This document shows positions 8,708-17,106 of a stretch of DNA of 64,000 nt, piece after piece. The notes under the pieces were generated by a model. It had not been told where the DNA came from, ran no database searches, and saw nothing but the letters and a program-made list of their open reading frames with translations. Source of the stretch: Verrucomicrobiales bacterium. GTDB lineage: Bacteria; Verrucomicrobiota; Verrucomicrobiia; Limisphaerales; UBA11320. The stretch is taken from the NCBI GenBank assembly GCA_016793885.1, contig JAEUHE010000086.1:1-64000 (forward strand). The letters run 5' to 3'. The stretch's first letter is position 1, and each line of letters starts with the position of its first letter. Both the position numbers and the translations under genes were made by a program.

Positions 8708-9760
8708 ATGATTCAAAGTCCAACTCACATTCGTCACTTCGCCAGCGACAACTATGCGGGGGTCTGCCCCGAAGCCTGGGAGGCGCTGGCCGAAGCGAAT
8801 CAAGGTCATGCCCCGAGCTACGGCGAGGATCCCTGGACCGCCAAGGCGGCGGATCTCATTCGGGATCTCTTTGAGACTCGATGCGAGGTCTTTTTCACCT
8901 TCAACGGCACGGCCGCCAACTCACTTTCACTGGCCTCCGTCTGTCAGTCCTACCACAGCATTCTTTGTCACGAGACCGCCCACTTGGAAACCGACGAATG
9001 TGGGGCGCCAGAGTTCTTCTCGAACGGAACGAAGGTGCTCCTGCTGTCCGGGGACGACGGAAAAATCGAACCCTCGGGTATCGAACGCATGGTCAAGAAG
9101 CGTATTGATATCCACTATCCGAAGCCCCGGGCGGTGAGCCTCACGCAATCCACCGAGCTGGGAACTGTTTACTCGGTGGAGGAAATCAAGACCATTTGGG
9201 CCATGTGCAAGCGCCACGGGTTGAAGCTGCACATGGACGGCGCGCGCTTCTCCAACGCCGTCGCCGCCTTGGGGGTGACGCCCAAGGAGATCACTTGGCA
9301 AGCGGGTGTGGATGTCCTGTGCTTTGGCGGGACCAAGAACGGAATGCCCGTTGGCGAGGCGGTGGTTTTCTTCAACCTAGATCTGGCCAAGGAGTTTGAT
9401 TATCGTTGCAAGCAGGCAGGGCAACTCGCGTCGAAGATGCGGTTTCTCTCGGCCCCGTGGGTGGGCATGTTGAAGAATGGCGCTTGGCTTAAGCACGCGA
9501 GCAACGCCAATGCCATGGCCGCGCTGTTGGAAACCGAGCTCCGCAAGGTTCAAGGAATCAAGATCCTCTTCCCGCGGCAAGCGAACGCCGTGTTTGTCGA
9601 GTTGCCGGCAGGCAAGCCGGAGGCGCTGCGGGAACTGGGCTGGCGGTTCTATCAGTTCATCGGTCAAGGCGGCTGCCGCTTCATGTGCGCCTGGGACACC
9701 ACCGAGCAAGACGTGCGTCAGCTCGTGGCCGACATCCAGAAGGCTTTGGCGAGCAACTAG
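8708..9760 (+). CDS. ltaE: Low-specificity threonine aldolase (PLP-dependent)
   Basis: A 350-residue beta-eliminating-lyase-family enzyme that cleaves L-threonine or L-allo-threonine to glycine and acetaldehyde. It begins with the family signature HFASDNYAGVCPEAWEAL, contains HMDGARFSNAV and has the PLP Schiff-base lysine at residue 210 in CFGGTKNGMPVGEA. Length is normal for the family. I start it at the ATG at 8708 because the conserved sequence begins a few residues later; a TTG 36 bp upstream would add only unconserved residues. It is probably a cytoplasmic housekeeping enzyme and forms no obvious operon with its neighbours. Substrate stereospecificity cannot be read from sequence, and a phenylserine aldolase-like role is possible. 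Confidence 0.88.
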   Translation: MIQSPTHIRHFASDNYAGVCPEAWEALAEANQGHAPSYGEDPWTAKAADLIRDLFETRCEVFFTFNGTAANSLSLASVCQSYHSILCHETAHLETDECGAPEFFSNGTKVLLLSGDDGKIEPSGIERMVKKRIDIHYPKPRAVSLTQSTELGTVYSVEEIKTIWAMCKRHGLKLHMDGARFSNAVAALGVTPKEITWQAGVDVLCFGGTKNGMPVGEAVVFFNLDLAKEFDYRCKQAGQLASKMRFLSAPWVGMLKNGAWLKHASNANAMAALLETELRKVQGIKILFPRQANAVFVELPAGKPEALRELGWRFYQFIGQGGCRFMCAWDTTEQDVRQLVADIQKALASN

Positions 9761-9883
9761 CATGGGCCCCATTCCGTGTAGGCGACGAGGTCACGAGTCG
9801 TTGGGGGCGTTCGGCTCATCGTTTTCCTGATTTGAGCACTTGCACTCATCCTGGGTGCTCGATACTTTCTTCCCTGCTTGGTA

Positions 9884-9970
9884 GCCGACGTGGCGGAATT
9901 GGCAGACGCGCTAGACTCAAAATCTGGTACTCGGAAGAGTGTGTGGGTTCGACCCCCTCCGTCGGCACCA
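9884..9970 (+). tRNA. tRNA-Leu (anticodon CAA)
   Basis: The acceptor stem GCCGACG pairs with CGTCGGC, followed by ACCA, so CCA is encoded. The anticodon stem CTAGA/TCTGG closes the 7-nt loop CTCAAAA, giving anticodon CAA for UUG codons. A long variable arm (around ACTCGGAAGAGT) and a GGTTCGACCCC T-arm fit a class II leucine tRNA. Total length is 87 nt. Confidence 0.95.
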
Positions 9971-9992
9971 AAAAGGCGCTTCGCGCCTTTTT
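9970..9992 (+). terminator. Rho-independent terminator of tRNA-Leu
   Basis: AAAAAGGCGC, loop TTC and GCGCCTTTTT form a perfect 10-bp stem-loop ending in a T tract directly after the tRNA 3' end. Its symmetry would allow it to work in both directions. Confidence 0.85.
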
Positions 9993-10197
9993 GCCACGCC
10001 CTAGCCTCGGCGAAGGCGGAACGTCAGGAGTCCAGGGCCACCTTCCCCACCCAGCCCAAGCGACCATTTCCGTAGCCTTGCCCGAATGGATGAAACACCC
10101 CTATGGACTGCGCGTGGCATGCCACCGCTTTTCCTTCACCTTACTGACCTTCCACGGCGCGCGCCTACTGAACGGGGCAACCAAACCCGCGTAGTGT

Positions 10198-10268
10198 CAT
10201 CCCTTACGACACAAAAGACCCCACGACAAACTGGTCGAACGTACGTTCACCGACTTGGTCGTGGGGTC
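10198..10268 (+). repeat. 71-bp palindromic repeat, copy A1
   Basis: The element starts with CATCCCTTAC and continues into a 52-bp imperfect palindrome bounded by GACCCCACGAC/GTCGTGGGGTC with the perfect 12-bp centre GAACGTACGTTC. A second 71-bp copy in the same orientation is at 13023-13093. The pair brackets the LuxR regulator and secreted barrel gene. Apart from this element and the tRNA terminator, I see nothing in 9993-10419. Confidence 0.8.
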
Positions 10269-10419
10269 AAACCTGAATCCCCGGGCCACATAATTCATTC
10301 GCATCCTTAGCCTAAAAAGGAGAATGGAGAGGTATTGAGATGTGCAATAGCTTGGATGCGCATGGCTTGCGACGAAGTGATGCGTATCGAGAAGGTGATA
10401 CAGCGAACTTCGACAAAGG

Positions 10420-11634
10420 TCATGACCGCCGAGATTTTGCATCAGACCGATGCCGGGCCATTCCCTTTTTTAGGCTTAGCCCTCCAGAAAGTCCGCTCCG
10501 AGCATCACTTCCCTGTTGGAGAACGCGGTAGAGCGGAGCCAGACGCGAGCGGGTGGTAATGCCGAGCTTCTCGAAGATGTGACGGAGGTGCGTGCGGACG
10601 GTGCTGACGCTCACTCCCAGGGCTGTGGCAATGTCCGCATTGTCGTGGCCGTCAGCAGTCAATCGTGCGACTTCCTGTTCGGCGGGCGTGAGCCGGGAGA
10701 GACGGGATAGCGCTCGCGCAGCTTCGGCATTCTCCGTCGGGGGAAGATGGAAGTGAATGGCAAACGAAGGCTGCAAGGCTCGGCCGGCCCTGGTTTCGAC
10801 GACGCGAATCTCGGCGCGGAACTGAGAATCCGACGGGCAAACCAACGAATCATGCCGAGCCGCTTTGCCCACATCACCCGCGAGCACGGCCTGTTCCCAG
10901 CTCCTCCTCAAGGCGTGGCAGGCGGACTGGATTTGCGCGGGAAGTTTCCGGAACGGCTTCAGTCCACGAGCTGCGGACGATCCCTTCGCACGCCAGGCAG
11001 ACATGGCTCCGCGTCCGGCGGCATTGCAGTAGTTCACGGCACCATTCCAGCCCGCGATCACGATGGGCAGAGGTAGTGCATCAATCGCGTGTTCCAATGA
11101 CAGATGCGCGGCGAATCTGTTCTCCAGCGAGAGCAGGCGCTTGACGACGGCCTCCAGATGAGGCTGCAACTCACTGAGAAAACTCATCTCGGCATCGGAG
11201 AAATCACCCTGCTTCCCCGTGCGGATGGCGGCCAACTGGCCGATGAATCCTCCGTCCGAATTCCAAAACAGAAGCGCCGCGCCAAAGCGCCAGCCCATCG
11301 GTTTCAGGAACTCCTCGTGGAACGCGCGCCCATTGGGTGAGTCCGGCAAGTAGTGATCACTCATGCGAGCCACGGGGGCGAGGGGCCTGTCGCGAATGGC
11401 GTCGTTCAGCGGCGCGAGCTGGGAAAACCGTTCCATGTTGGGAATGGCTAGAGTGCAGCGCATGAACATTGGCGTGATGCCGAGCGAAGGCAGTCCGATC
11501 AGAACGTTGTAAACGGGCATGGACGCCCTCATGAGCTTGACGCACGCTTTCCAAACCTCCTCTGCAGTTGCCGCACGTTGCAGTTCGATGAACGCTTCTC
11601 CTACTTTCCTCCGACCACGAATCAAATTCTCCAT
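10420..11634 (-). CDS. LuxR-type HTH transcriptional regulator
   Basis: A 404-residue protein with a C-terminal LuxR/GerE helix-turn-helix (about 325-385): LSRLTPAEQEVARLTADGHD, then GVSVSTVRTHLRHIFEKLGI. The N-terminal 300 residues have no receiver-domain signature and look like a GAF/PAS-like sensor fold, including ATAEEVWKACVKLMRASMP near the start. It is therefore more likely a ligand- or redox-sensing regulator than a two-component response regulator. It is divergent from the secreted protein gene at 11907, which is a natural candidate target. The ATG at 11634 is kept, although no strong Shine-Dalgarno sequence precedes it. Both genes lie between the two 71-bp palindromic repeats. Confidence 0.85.
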   Translation of the reverse strand: MENLIRGRRKVGEAFIELQRAATAEEVWKACVKLMRASMPVYNVLIGLPSLGITPMFMRCTLAIPNMERFSQLAPLNDAIRDRPLAPVARMSDHYLPDSPNGRAFHEEFLKPMGWRFGAALLFWNSDGGFIGQLAAIRTGKQGDFSDAEMSFLSELQPHLEAVVKRLLSLENRFAAHLSLEHAIDALPLPIVIAGWNGAVNYCNAAGRGAMSAWRAKGSSAARGLKPFRKLPAQIQSACHALRRSWEQAVLAGDVGKAARHDSLVCPSDSQFRAEIRVVETRAGRALQPSFAIHFHLPPTENAEAARALSRLSRLTPAEQEVARLTADGHDNADIATALGVSVSTVRTHLRHIFEKLGITTRSRLAPLYRVLQQGSDARSGLSGGLSLKKGMARHRSDAKSRRS

Positions 11635-11906
11635 GGCGCACTTTCATACCCAAATGCATAGGAGGTGCAAAGTGAAAATCGTCCTGACGGACGATAGACG
11701 CGGCGGAAGACAATCGGCTATTGCTGGTCCTGAAATCGGAAAGGTGAGGAACGAAATAAACCGCGATGCATGCCTGGCGATGTAGGGAAACAGGATTCGG
11801 GGGCAGCGGCAGCAAGGATTGTCTGTAACCTTCTCGCCCAAACGCTTTGGAAAGGCAGTGAGAACCAGTCGATCAAAATAACCCACACTCAAACCAAGGA
11901 AAAAAC
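11635..11906. promoter_or_regulatory. Divergent promoter region, LuxR regulator/secreted barrel gene
   Basis: These 272 bp separate the two divergently read starts and should hold both promoters. The rightward gene has a good ribosome binding site, AAGGA at 11896-11900, 6 nt before its ATG. I could not fix a -35/-10 pair or an operator by eye. Confidence 0.5.
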
Positions 11907-12926
11907 ATGAACATCAGTTGTATCATCACCGGAAAATTCAAAACCCTCGCCGTGCTCGCCCTGAGTTTCGTCGTGGCCGGCGTTGCGACCACGTCCATGC
12001 AAGCCGAGAGCTTCGGACGATTCAGCAATCCTCTCCTGATCAAAGGCTACAACACATACAACAACGTGGGCTTCGTCGATCCAGCCAACCCGACCATCCT
12101 ACAGGTGAGAACCGACGGCCAAGGCGGCGTCTCCCATCTGGGCAAGATGCGGAGCTGGTCCACCGATCAGCAAAGCGATCTCACTACCGGTCAGATCACG
12201 GCGAATTACACCTTTGAGGACGAGAACGGCGATCAACTCGTCATGTTTGGCACCGGGCCGTCTGCCTTACAGCCGGATGGACGGATTACTTTTGACGGGA
12301 CGTTCACGGTGACGTGCGGAACGGGGAAATTCAGACGAGCCAGTGGCACGCTGAGTTATGAAGGCTGGGCGCGCACCACGGATTTCGTCACCGGCGTGGG
12401 CATTGGGTTCCTGACCATCGACGGGATGTTGTATGGAACCAAGATCCATCGAGACACCCCTTTTGCGGTTGCCGATCAGGGGATCGGAACCATCTTCAAT
12501 GATGGCCAGGATTTCACCTACGCAGGCGCGGGTTTCGCCACAGGAGTTGGGCGGTTCGACAGTGCGGCTTCCAGCACCCCCGGCCCGTTCCGTGCCGCCT
12601 TCGTTGGCTTCGTGGACGGGCGCATGGTCCTTTCGTCCTCGTTCGAGACGGTTTGGACCGTTCGAGGCGGCGATCAAATCCGACTCTCGGGAGTGGAGTT
12701 CATCTCCTTTGCGGTCGTGACGTTGCCCGACGGAACTCAGGTGCCGGATTTTTCTCAGACCAGCATCCCGGAACTCTATTATACGGTGGAAGGCGGGACG
12801 GGACGTTTCCGGAACGCCCAAGGCGTCTACTTTGCTAAGGGAACCTTTGCACCCAAAAGCCCCGATACCGTTGATGCCCGATGGAAGGGATTGGGCTTCT
12901 TCTCCCGCAATTGTGGAGAGAGATAG
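11907..12926 (+). CDS. Secreted two-domain beta-barrel-like protein, function unknown
   Basis: A 339-residue exported protein with a clear signal peptide (KTLAVLALSFVVAGVATTSMQA). The mature part looks like two related halves of about 150 residues, each rich in beta strands and ending in a similar phrase: CGTGKFRRASGTLSYEGW in the first and GGTGRFRNAQGVYFAKGTF in the second. Such GGTGRF-type motifs are typical of allene-oxide-cyclase/dirigent-like barrels, so I infer a tandem barrel of that kind; no enzymatic activity can be assigned. A strong ribosome binding site precedes the ATG. Expression is probably controlled by the divergent LuxR protein. Confidence 0.7.
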   Translation: MNISCIITGKFKTLAVLALSFVVAGVATTSMQAESFGRFSNPLLIKGYNTYNNVGFVDPANPTILQVRTDGQGGVSHLGKMRSWSTDQQSDLTTGQITANYTFEDENGDQLVMFGTGPSALQPDGRITFDGTFTVTCGTGKFRRASGTLSYEGWARTTDFVTGVGIGFLTIDGMLYGTKIHRDTPFAVADQGIGTIFNDGQDFTYAGAGFATGVGRFDSAASSTPGPFRAAFVGFVDGRMVLSSSFETVWTVRGGDQIRLSGVEFISFAVVTLPDGTQVPDFSQTSIPELYYTVEGGTGRFRNAQGVYFAKGTFAPKSPDTVDARWKGLGFFSRNCGER

Positions 12927-13022
12927 GGTTTACCAAGCACCAAGGGTCAGATCTGGATGGCGCCCAGATAAAGGTTAGGATTGAGGGGGATTGGGCGCCT
13001 CAATAGACGCTCGGCACCCACA

Positions 13023-13093
13023 CATCCCTTACTACTCCAAAGACCCCACGACCAATTCGCCGAACGTACGTTCAGCGAATTGGTAGTGGGGTC
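13023..13093 (+). repeat. 71-bp palindromic repeat, copy A2
   Basis: Second copy of A1, in the same orientation and of the same length. The palindrome is nearly perfect (25 of 27 arm positions pair) with the same GAACGTACGTTC centre. It lies between the convergent 3' ends of the secreted barrel gene and the ABC permease gene. It might form a strong hairpin in RNA, but there is no T tract typical of an intrinsic terminator. Confidence 0.8.
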
Positions 13094-13186
13094 TGTTTCC
13101 ATCGAAACCTCTCTCAGAGCAGCCCCGACCCAGATTTAATCCGATTCATGGGAAGCAGTCGCTCAGGTGAGGAAAAGCCGCAGAGA

Positions 13187-14938
13187 TCAACGTCGCGAAG
13201 CGGATTCAAGCCAGCGGCGGTCATCCAGTCGGATGAGTCCTTCAACGAGCACAAGCGCCAAACAGAGAGTAGGAATAGCAAACAACAGGCCGTCGCGCCC
13301 GGATTCAAGCAACGAGAAAAGAACCAGCAAAGCGAACGCACACATCAAACCAAACAAAGGAACTCCCAACATCCACAGAAGCCAACGGGGGCATCGTGAA
13401 ATCTGAACGTTTCCCCACCTAACGCTGATCGCACGAAACGTCGTAGCCACAGGTAGCAGCGCCAGCCATTTAAGCCCGCTCATCACAGACTGATCCCATC
13501 GGAAAACCGGAAGAATCAGCCTCCCCAGGAGGCACTCGTAAGCCAATAATGGCACGGCCAAAAGAAGGCTCATGCTCAGGCTGTGCTTGAGATGCAAGGC
13601 AACGAGATCACGTGAGCGAACTGGGACGCATTCCGCCATCGATGTGAAGGATTGATCCATCCCGAAAACATCGTATCCGCGGTGCCACGACCATGGGATG
13701 GCTAGCACCAGACTGAGCACGGGTGGAACTCCCATCAGGAACAGCATCCAGTGCTCGATCCAGGGACGAAATAGCACGAGAAGAAGCGCTCCAAAGGCCA
13801 GGACCAGGACGATCAACAGGTAGCTCAGCCTAAGAGCCTCCGCACGCGGTTGGACCAGAGTCCATAGGGAACGCTGGCCCGGCGTGGCTAGGCGCAAGAG
13901 CCACCGGTCAAGGAGCGACGAGCCGCTCGGTAGCAAAGGAGGCCGACTCGTATTCTCACTCCATCGAGATGCTTCTTGCGCAACCAGATCCTCCACCCGA
14001 GAGCGCAACGTCTCCGAGCCCGCGAACTCAGCGGGGTTAGCTGGGGTCCGAGGCTGTGGCGTGACCTCTTCTGCAGCTTCCCCCATCTCATCCCCCACCA
14101 GGGCGAGGGAGTTACGCTCAAATCGGTTGGAATAGTGACGAATGACAGCTAGTCGGAACAGGAGAACAGCCGGAAGTAGTCCTAGCAGAAATAGTCCGAG
14201 TCGACCGCTGGACGCGTTGAGAGCGGATGTGGTTTCCGGATACACATGCCACTCCCGCAGGACCCAGCCGAGAGGAATCACGGACGCGAGAGTATCGCTC
14301 TGGTTCCGAAGAAACTGAAGCCCGACCTCGTACACCGCTCCGTCTTTCGGAAAGAAAATGCCCACAAACACGGCTCCCGCTACCAGGGTAATGATCCATC
14401 GCAGAAAGGGAATCAGAAGAGCGAGTAGAGCAAGCCCTTCGGTTAACAGCCGCAGCACGACGGCACCGATAACGGCATGGAGGGTACTCGCCACTGACGC
14501 CTCATGAATTCCTGCCCAGATCAGACAGCCAAGAAAAATGGGTAGAAAAAATCCACCAGGGAAGCCATTACATGCGGCCCAGTTTAGCTGGTGTTCAATC
14601 GCGGCCGACGGCGCGACCGGCCAAAGTGCCAAAGTATGAAGACTCGGGTGGTCAGTGCACGCCGTTCGGAGAGGTCCGAGATACCACCGAACACCCAGTA
14701 TCCACCAGAGGCATGCCATCCCTGGTCTTACACTCTCCTCTACGCGACCGCTCAACAGGATGAATCCAAAGCCGCACACATACAGCACGAGGAGAAATGC
14801 TGTCGCCCAATGCTTCCTGGTCCCAGCCTCTAGACGCCTGCCCACCCCGCGCAGCCGGAGAAAGTGTCGATTTTCCCGTGACCGAAGGCTCGTGTGTATC
14901 TGCGCCTCCAACGCATGGTTGTTGAAGGACTCAGCCAC
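13187..14938 (-). CDS. ABC-2-like multispanning membrane protein (probable permease)
   Basis: A 583-residue polytopic membrane protein with about 10-12 hydrophobic segments in two clusters (about 45-280 and 370-570), separated by a polar loop of about 90 residues. There is no sharp family motif, but its start overlaps by 8 bp the remains of an ABC ATPase gene (14931-15224), the usual arrangement for an ABC exporter. I therefore call it the permease half of an ABC-2-type exporter. With the partner ATPase core deleted, it is probably non-functional or depends on another ATPase. Part of its C-terminal coding sequence is duplicated near 16.9 kb. The substrate is unknown. Confidence 0.6.
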   Translation of the reverse strand: MAESFNNHALEAQIHTSLRSRENRHFLRLRGVGRRLEAGTRKHWATAFLLVLYVCGFGFILLSGRVEESVRPGMACLWWILGVRWYLGPLRTACTDHPSLHTLALWPVAPSAAIEHQLNWAACNGFPGGFFLPIFLGCLIWAGIHEASVASTLHAVIGAVVLRLLTEGLALLALLIPFLRWIITLVAGAVFVGIFFPKDGAVYEVGLQFLRNQSDTLASVIPLGWVLREWHVYPETTSALNASSGRLGLFLLGLLPAVLLFRLAVIRHYSNRFERNSLALVGDEMGEAAEEVTPQPRTPANPAEFAGSETLRSRVEDLVAQEASRWSENTSRPPLLPSGSSLLDRWLLRLATPGQRSLWTLVQPRAEALRLSYLLIVLVLAFGALLLVLFRPWIEHWMLFLMGVPPVLSLVLAIPWSWHRGYDVFGMDQSFTSMAECVPVRSRDLVALHLKHSLSMSLLLAVPLLAYECLLGRLILPVFRWDQSVMSGLKWLALLPVATTFRAISVRWGNVQISRCPRWLLWMLGVPLFGLMCAFALLVLFSLLESGRDGLLFAIPTLCLALVLVEGLIRLDDRRWLESASRR

Positions 14939-15224
14939 AAGTCAGACGTTGCAACAGTTGATGAAGTGCCGAATCCCCGGAAGCGGAGCCTTGCCTGAGA
15001 CTCGAAACAGACTCGACCGCCCTCAACCGGCCCCGGTGAAGGATGGCAATCCGATCAGCGAGCGATTCGGCGATCTCAACGATCTGCGTAGTGAAGATGA
15101 CACAATGTCCTCGGCTGGCGGCAGCTCGGGCCTCATGACGAAAAACCCGCAGTTCGATCGAACATCCATCCAGGGCGACACACGCTCCGTAGCGTTTGGT
15201 GGCTTTTTTTAGCTCCAAGGTCAC
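14931..15224 (-). pseudogene. ABC transporter ATPase remnant lacking its catalytic core
   Basis: From a GTG at 15224 the frame reads LELKKATKRYGACVALDGC, the usual first strands of an ABC ATPase. It then jumps directly to SRGHCVIFTTQIVEIAESLA and RIAILHRGRLRA, the H-loop region and C-terminal end of the same domain. Walker A, the Q-loop, the LSGGQ signature and Walker B are all missing, roughly 130-150 residues compared with a normal ATPase. The reading frame is preserved through the junction and overlaps the permease start. This remnant cannot bind or hydrolyse ATP, so it is a deletion pseudogene. Confidence 0.85.
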
Positions 15225-15365
15225 ACCGAGCACCTTCGTACATGTCCGAAATGCTGGCAAGGGGATTTGGAGCCTCCTCGGCGCTCGGCGCCCGCGGTGG
15301 AAGTGCACACCACCCCAGGATTTCAGGGGCTTGCCTAGCGAAGAACTCCTAACCAGCATCAGGCC

Positions 15366-16457
15366 ATGTCCACTCAGCGAAGCCACGCCATGGATCACTT
15401 GCGGATCGTGCTGACGCTCCTGGTGATTCTTCACCACACGGCCATTGCCTACGGGGGCTCGGGCGGTTGGTATTGGCGGGAGCAACCCAACGGTTCCCAG
15501 CCCTTGCTCCTTTTCTTCAATGCGATCAACCAAAGCCATTTCATGGGTTTCTTCTTTCTGTTGGCGGGTTATTTCACCCCGTCCTCCTTGGATCGAAAGG
15601 GAGCAAGCCGTTTCATACAGGATCGTTTGCTCCGTCTGGGGGTGCCACTTCTGATCTATTTTTTTATTCTGTCTCCACTAACCATCGCCCTCGCCAGGAC
15701 CAGCCGGGGAGAACCTTTTTGGAGCGGCTGGTGGGCCAGGTTCACTGGCGGAAGTTTTGGCCCCGGGCCTTTATGGTTCGCGCAATCATTGTTGATTTTC
15801 TCCGCCGGCTACCTGGCTTGGCGACGCCTTCGAGCACATCGATCCGACGCCGGCCCGGAACTTCCGCGATTCAGAACTCTCGCCGTAACCGCGGTGACGC
15901 TCGGGTTACTTTCCTTCGCAGTGAGGTTGGTTCTGCCCGTCGGCAAAGAGGTGGGTTGGATGCAGTTAGGATACTTCCCTTGTTACGTTTACCTTTTTGC
16001 CGCCGGCTGTGCTGCCGAACGATCCAAACTGCTCGAGAGGATCACCTTCGAACAGGCACGACCCTGGTTGTGGGTCACCTTGGCGGCGCTGGTAAGCTTG
16101 CCCGCCGTAATACTGACCCGGCAGGGAAAAGGGGCCTTCGAAGGGGGCTGGAGTTGGAACGCGTTCTTTTATGCGCTGTGGGACCCCTTCATGGCTTGGG
16201 GGATTATTCTCGGCTCGCTGTGGGCAGCGCAACGCTACTGGTCGGCACCGAGTCGGCTCACGAGCTGGCTGGCTCAGCAGGCCTACCCCGCCTTCATCAT
16301 TCATCCTCCCGTAATCGTCGGTCTAAGCTTGCTGGCCGCCCGCTGGAATGAACACCCGATGCTCAAGTTCGTGGTGGTCGGCGCGGGCGCTTCGCTTCTG
16401 AGCTTTGTAATCGGAGCATCGCTCCGTCGACTCCCTGGTGCTGGGCGGGTTCTGTAA
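15366..16457 (+). CDS. Acyltransferase 3 family membrane protein
   Basis: A 363-residue membrane protein of the acyltransferase 3 (OafA/MdoC-like) family, whose members transfer acetyl, succinyl or other acyl groups to surface glycans or lipids. It shows about ten membrane segments, the early conserved His pair in LVILHHTAIAYGG, the phrase FFLLAGYF, and an Arg-containing RLLRLGVPLLIYFFI before the third or fourth segment. The start at 15366 precedes the first membrane helix by about 12 residues. It is divergent from the ABC remnant. The acceptor is unknown; modification of the locally encoded surface polysaccharide is possible but unsupported by linkage. Confidence 0.82.
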   Translation: MSTQRSHAMDHLRIVLTLLVILHHTAIAYGGSGGWYWREQPNGSQPLLLFFNAINQSHFMGFFFLLAGYFTPSSLDRKGASRFIQDRLLRLGVPLLIYFFILSPLTIALARTSRGEPFWSGWWARFTGGSFGPGPLWFAQSLLIFSAGYLAWRRLRAHRSDAGPELPRFRTLAVTAVTLGLLSFAVRLVLPVGKEVGWMQLGYFPCYVYLFAAGCAAERSKLLERITFEQARPWLWVTLAALVSLPAVILTRQGKGAFEGGWSWNAFFYALWDPFMAWGIILGSLWAAQRYWSAPSRLTSWLAQQAYPAFIIHPPVIVGLSLLAARWNEHPMLKFVVVGAGASLLSFVIGASLRRLPGAGRVL

Positions 16458-16458
16458 G

Positions 16459-16552
16459 CCCAGTGAGATGCTTTCAACCGGAAATATCTTGGCGCCCGCG
16501 ACCGATTATTTCGTACGTACGTACGAATAATCGGTATCGCCAAACTATGCCG
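16459..16552 (+). repeat. 94-bp palindrome-centred repeat, copy B1
   Basis: The first of two collinear copies 210 bp apart. The core at 16501-16535 is a near-perfect inverted repeat, ACCGATTATT to AATAATCGGT around the alternating run CGTACGTACGTACG. Outside the core, similarity to copy B2 is lower, but the alignment needs no gap over 94 bp. Confidence 0.75.
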
Positions 16553-16668
16553 CGAGAGAGTTGGCGGCACACCTTCTAGATCCAAGCAGTTCGACACTTC
16601 GTGGCTATTCCATTGCCGGTCAGAGGGTTGGAAGTTCCTTGTCGCTCCCAACGAATCGGTTGCTTGGG

Positions 16669-16762
16669 GCCAGTGGAACGATCTCAACCTCAGATGCCTT
16701 GTCGAACGCGACGGATTATTTCGTACGTACGTACGAATAATCGGTAACGGCAGGCTGTGCCG
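16669..16762 (+). repeat. 94-bp palindrome-centred repeat, copy B2
   Basis: The second copy of B1 at a constant offset of 210 bp. The core (16711-16745) differs at one base; flanks are about 70% identical by hand count. Family B shares the CGTACG centre with the A repeats but has different arms. It lies in a 650-bp stretch with no intact gene. Confidence 0.75.
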
Positions 16763-16910
16763 GGGATCACGCAACCGGACGGGGGAGGCCTATGCTCTTC
16801 GATCTTCTAACTGGATGGATAAATGCCCCAATCGTTGCAGCCGGAGCTGGTCAAGGTTCGACGACGAATTCCCGACTCGAGGAGGCTTGTGGCCAACGAC
16901 CTATCAAGCC

Positions 16911-17019
16911 CGGTTTCAAGCAACGAGAAAAGAACCAGAACCAGCAAAGCGAACGCACTCATCAATCCGAAGAAAGGAATTCCAAACATCCAGAGAAGCC
17001 AACGGGGACATCGTGAAAT
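16911..17019 (-). pseudogene. Duplicated C-terminal fragment of the ABC-2-like permease
   Basis: On the minus strand this reads ISRCPRWLLWMFGIPFFGLM and continues through a segment nearly identical to the C-terminal part of the permease at 13187-14938 (ISRCPRWLLWMLGVPLFGLM there). DNA similarity to 13299-13401 starts abruptly at the GTGAAATC end and fades leftwards after the GLDRSL region, with a small in-frame insertion. No start codon or upstream domain is present, so it is a dead fragment. The rest of 16763-17106 shows nothing else. Confidence 0.75.
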
Positions 17020-17106
17020 CGGTGGTTAGTCCAGTCTTGGCTTTAGGGTTAGAGGCTCATTGCGGCTCCCTCCAGCAGATCTGTCACAAGGTCGTTGCGA
17101 CGGCGC

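Noticed and set aside
9884-10268. tRNA-Leu as an integration site for a genomic island
   Set aside because: No integrase gene is present and I found no repeat of the tRNA 3' end downstream; the 71-bp repeats do not resemble the tRNA.
13023-13093. Palindrome A2 as an intrinsic terminator between convergent genes
   Set aside because: The stem would be strong, but there is no T tract on either side, and the related copy A1 is not positioned the same way; treated as a repeat.
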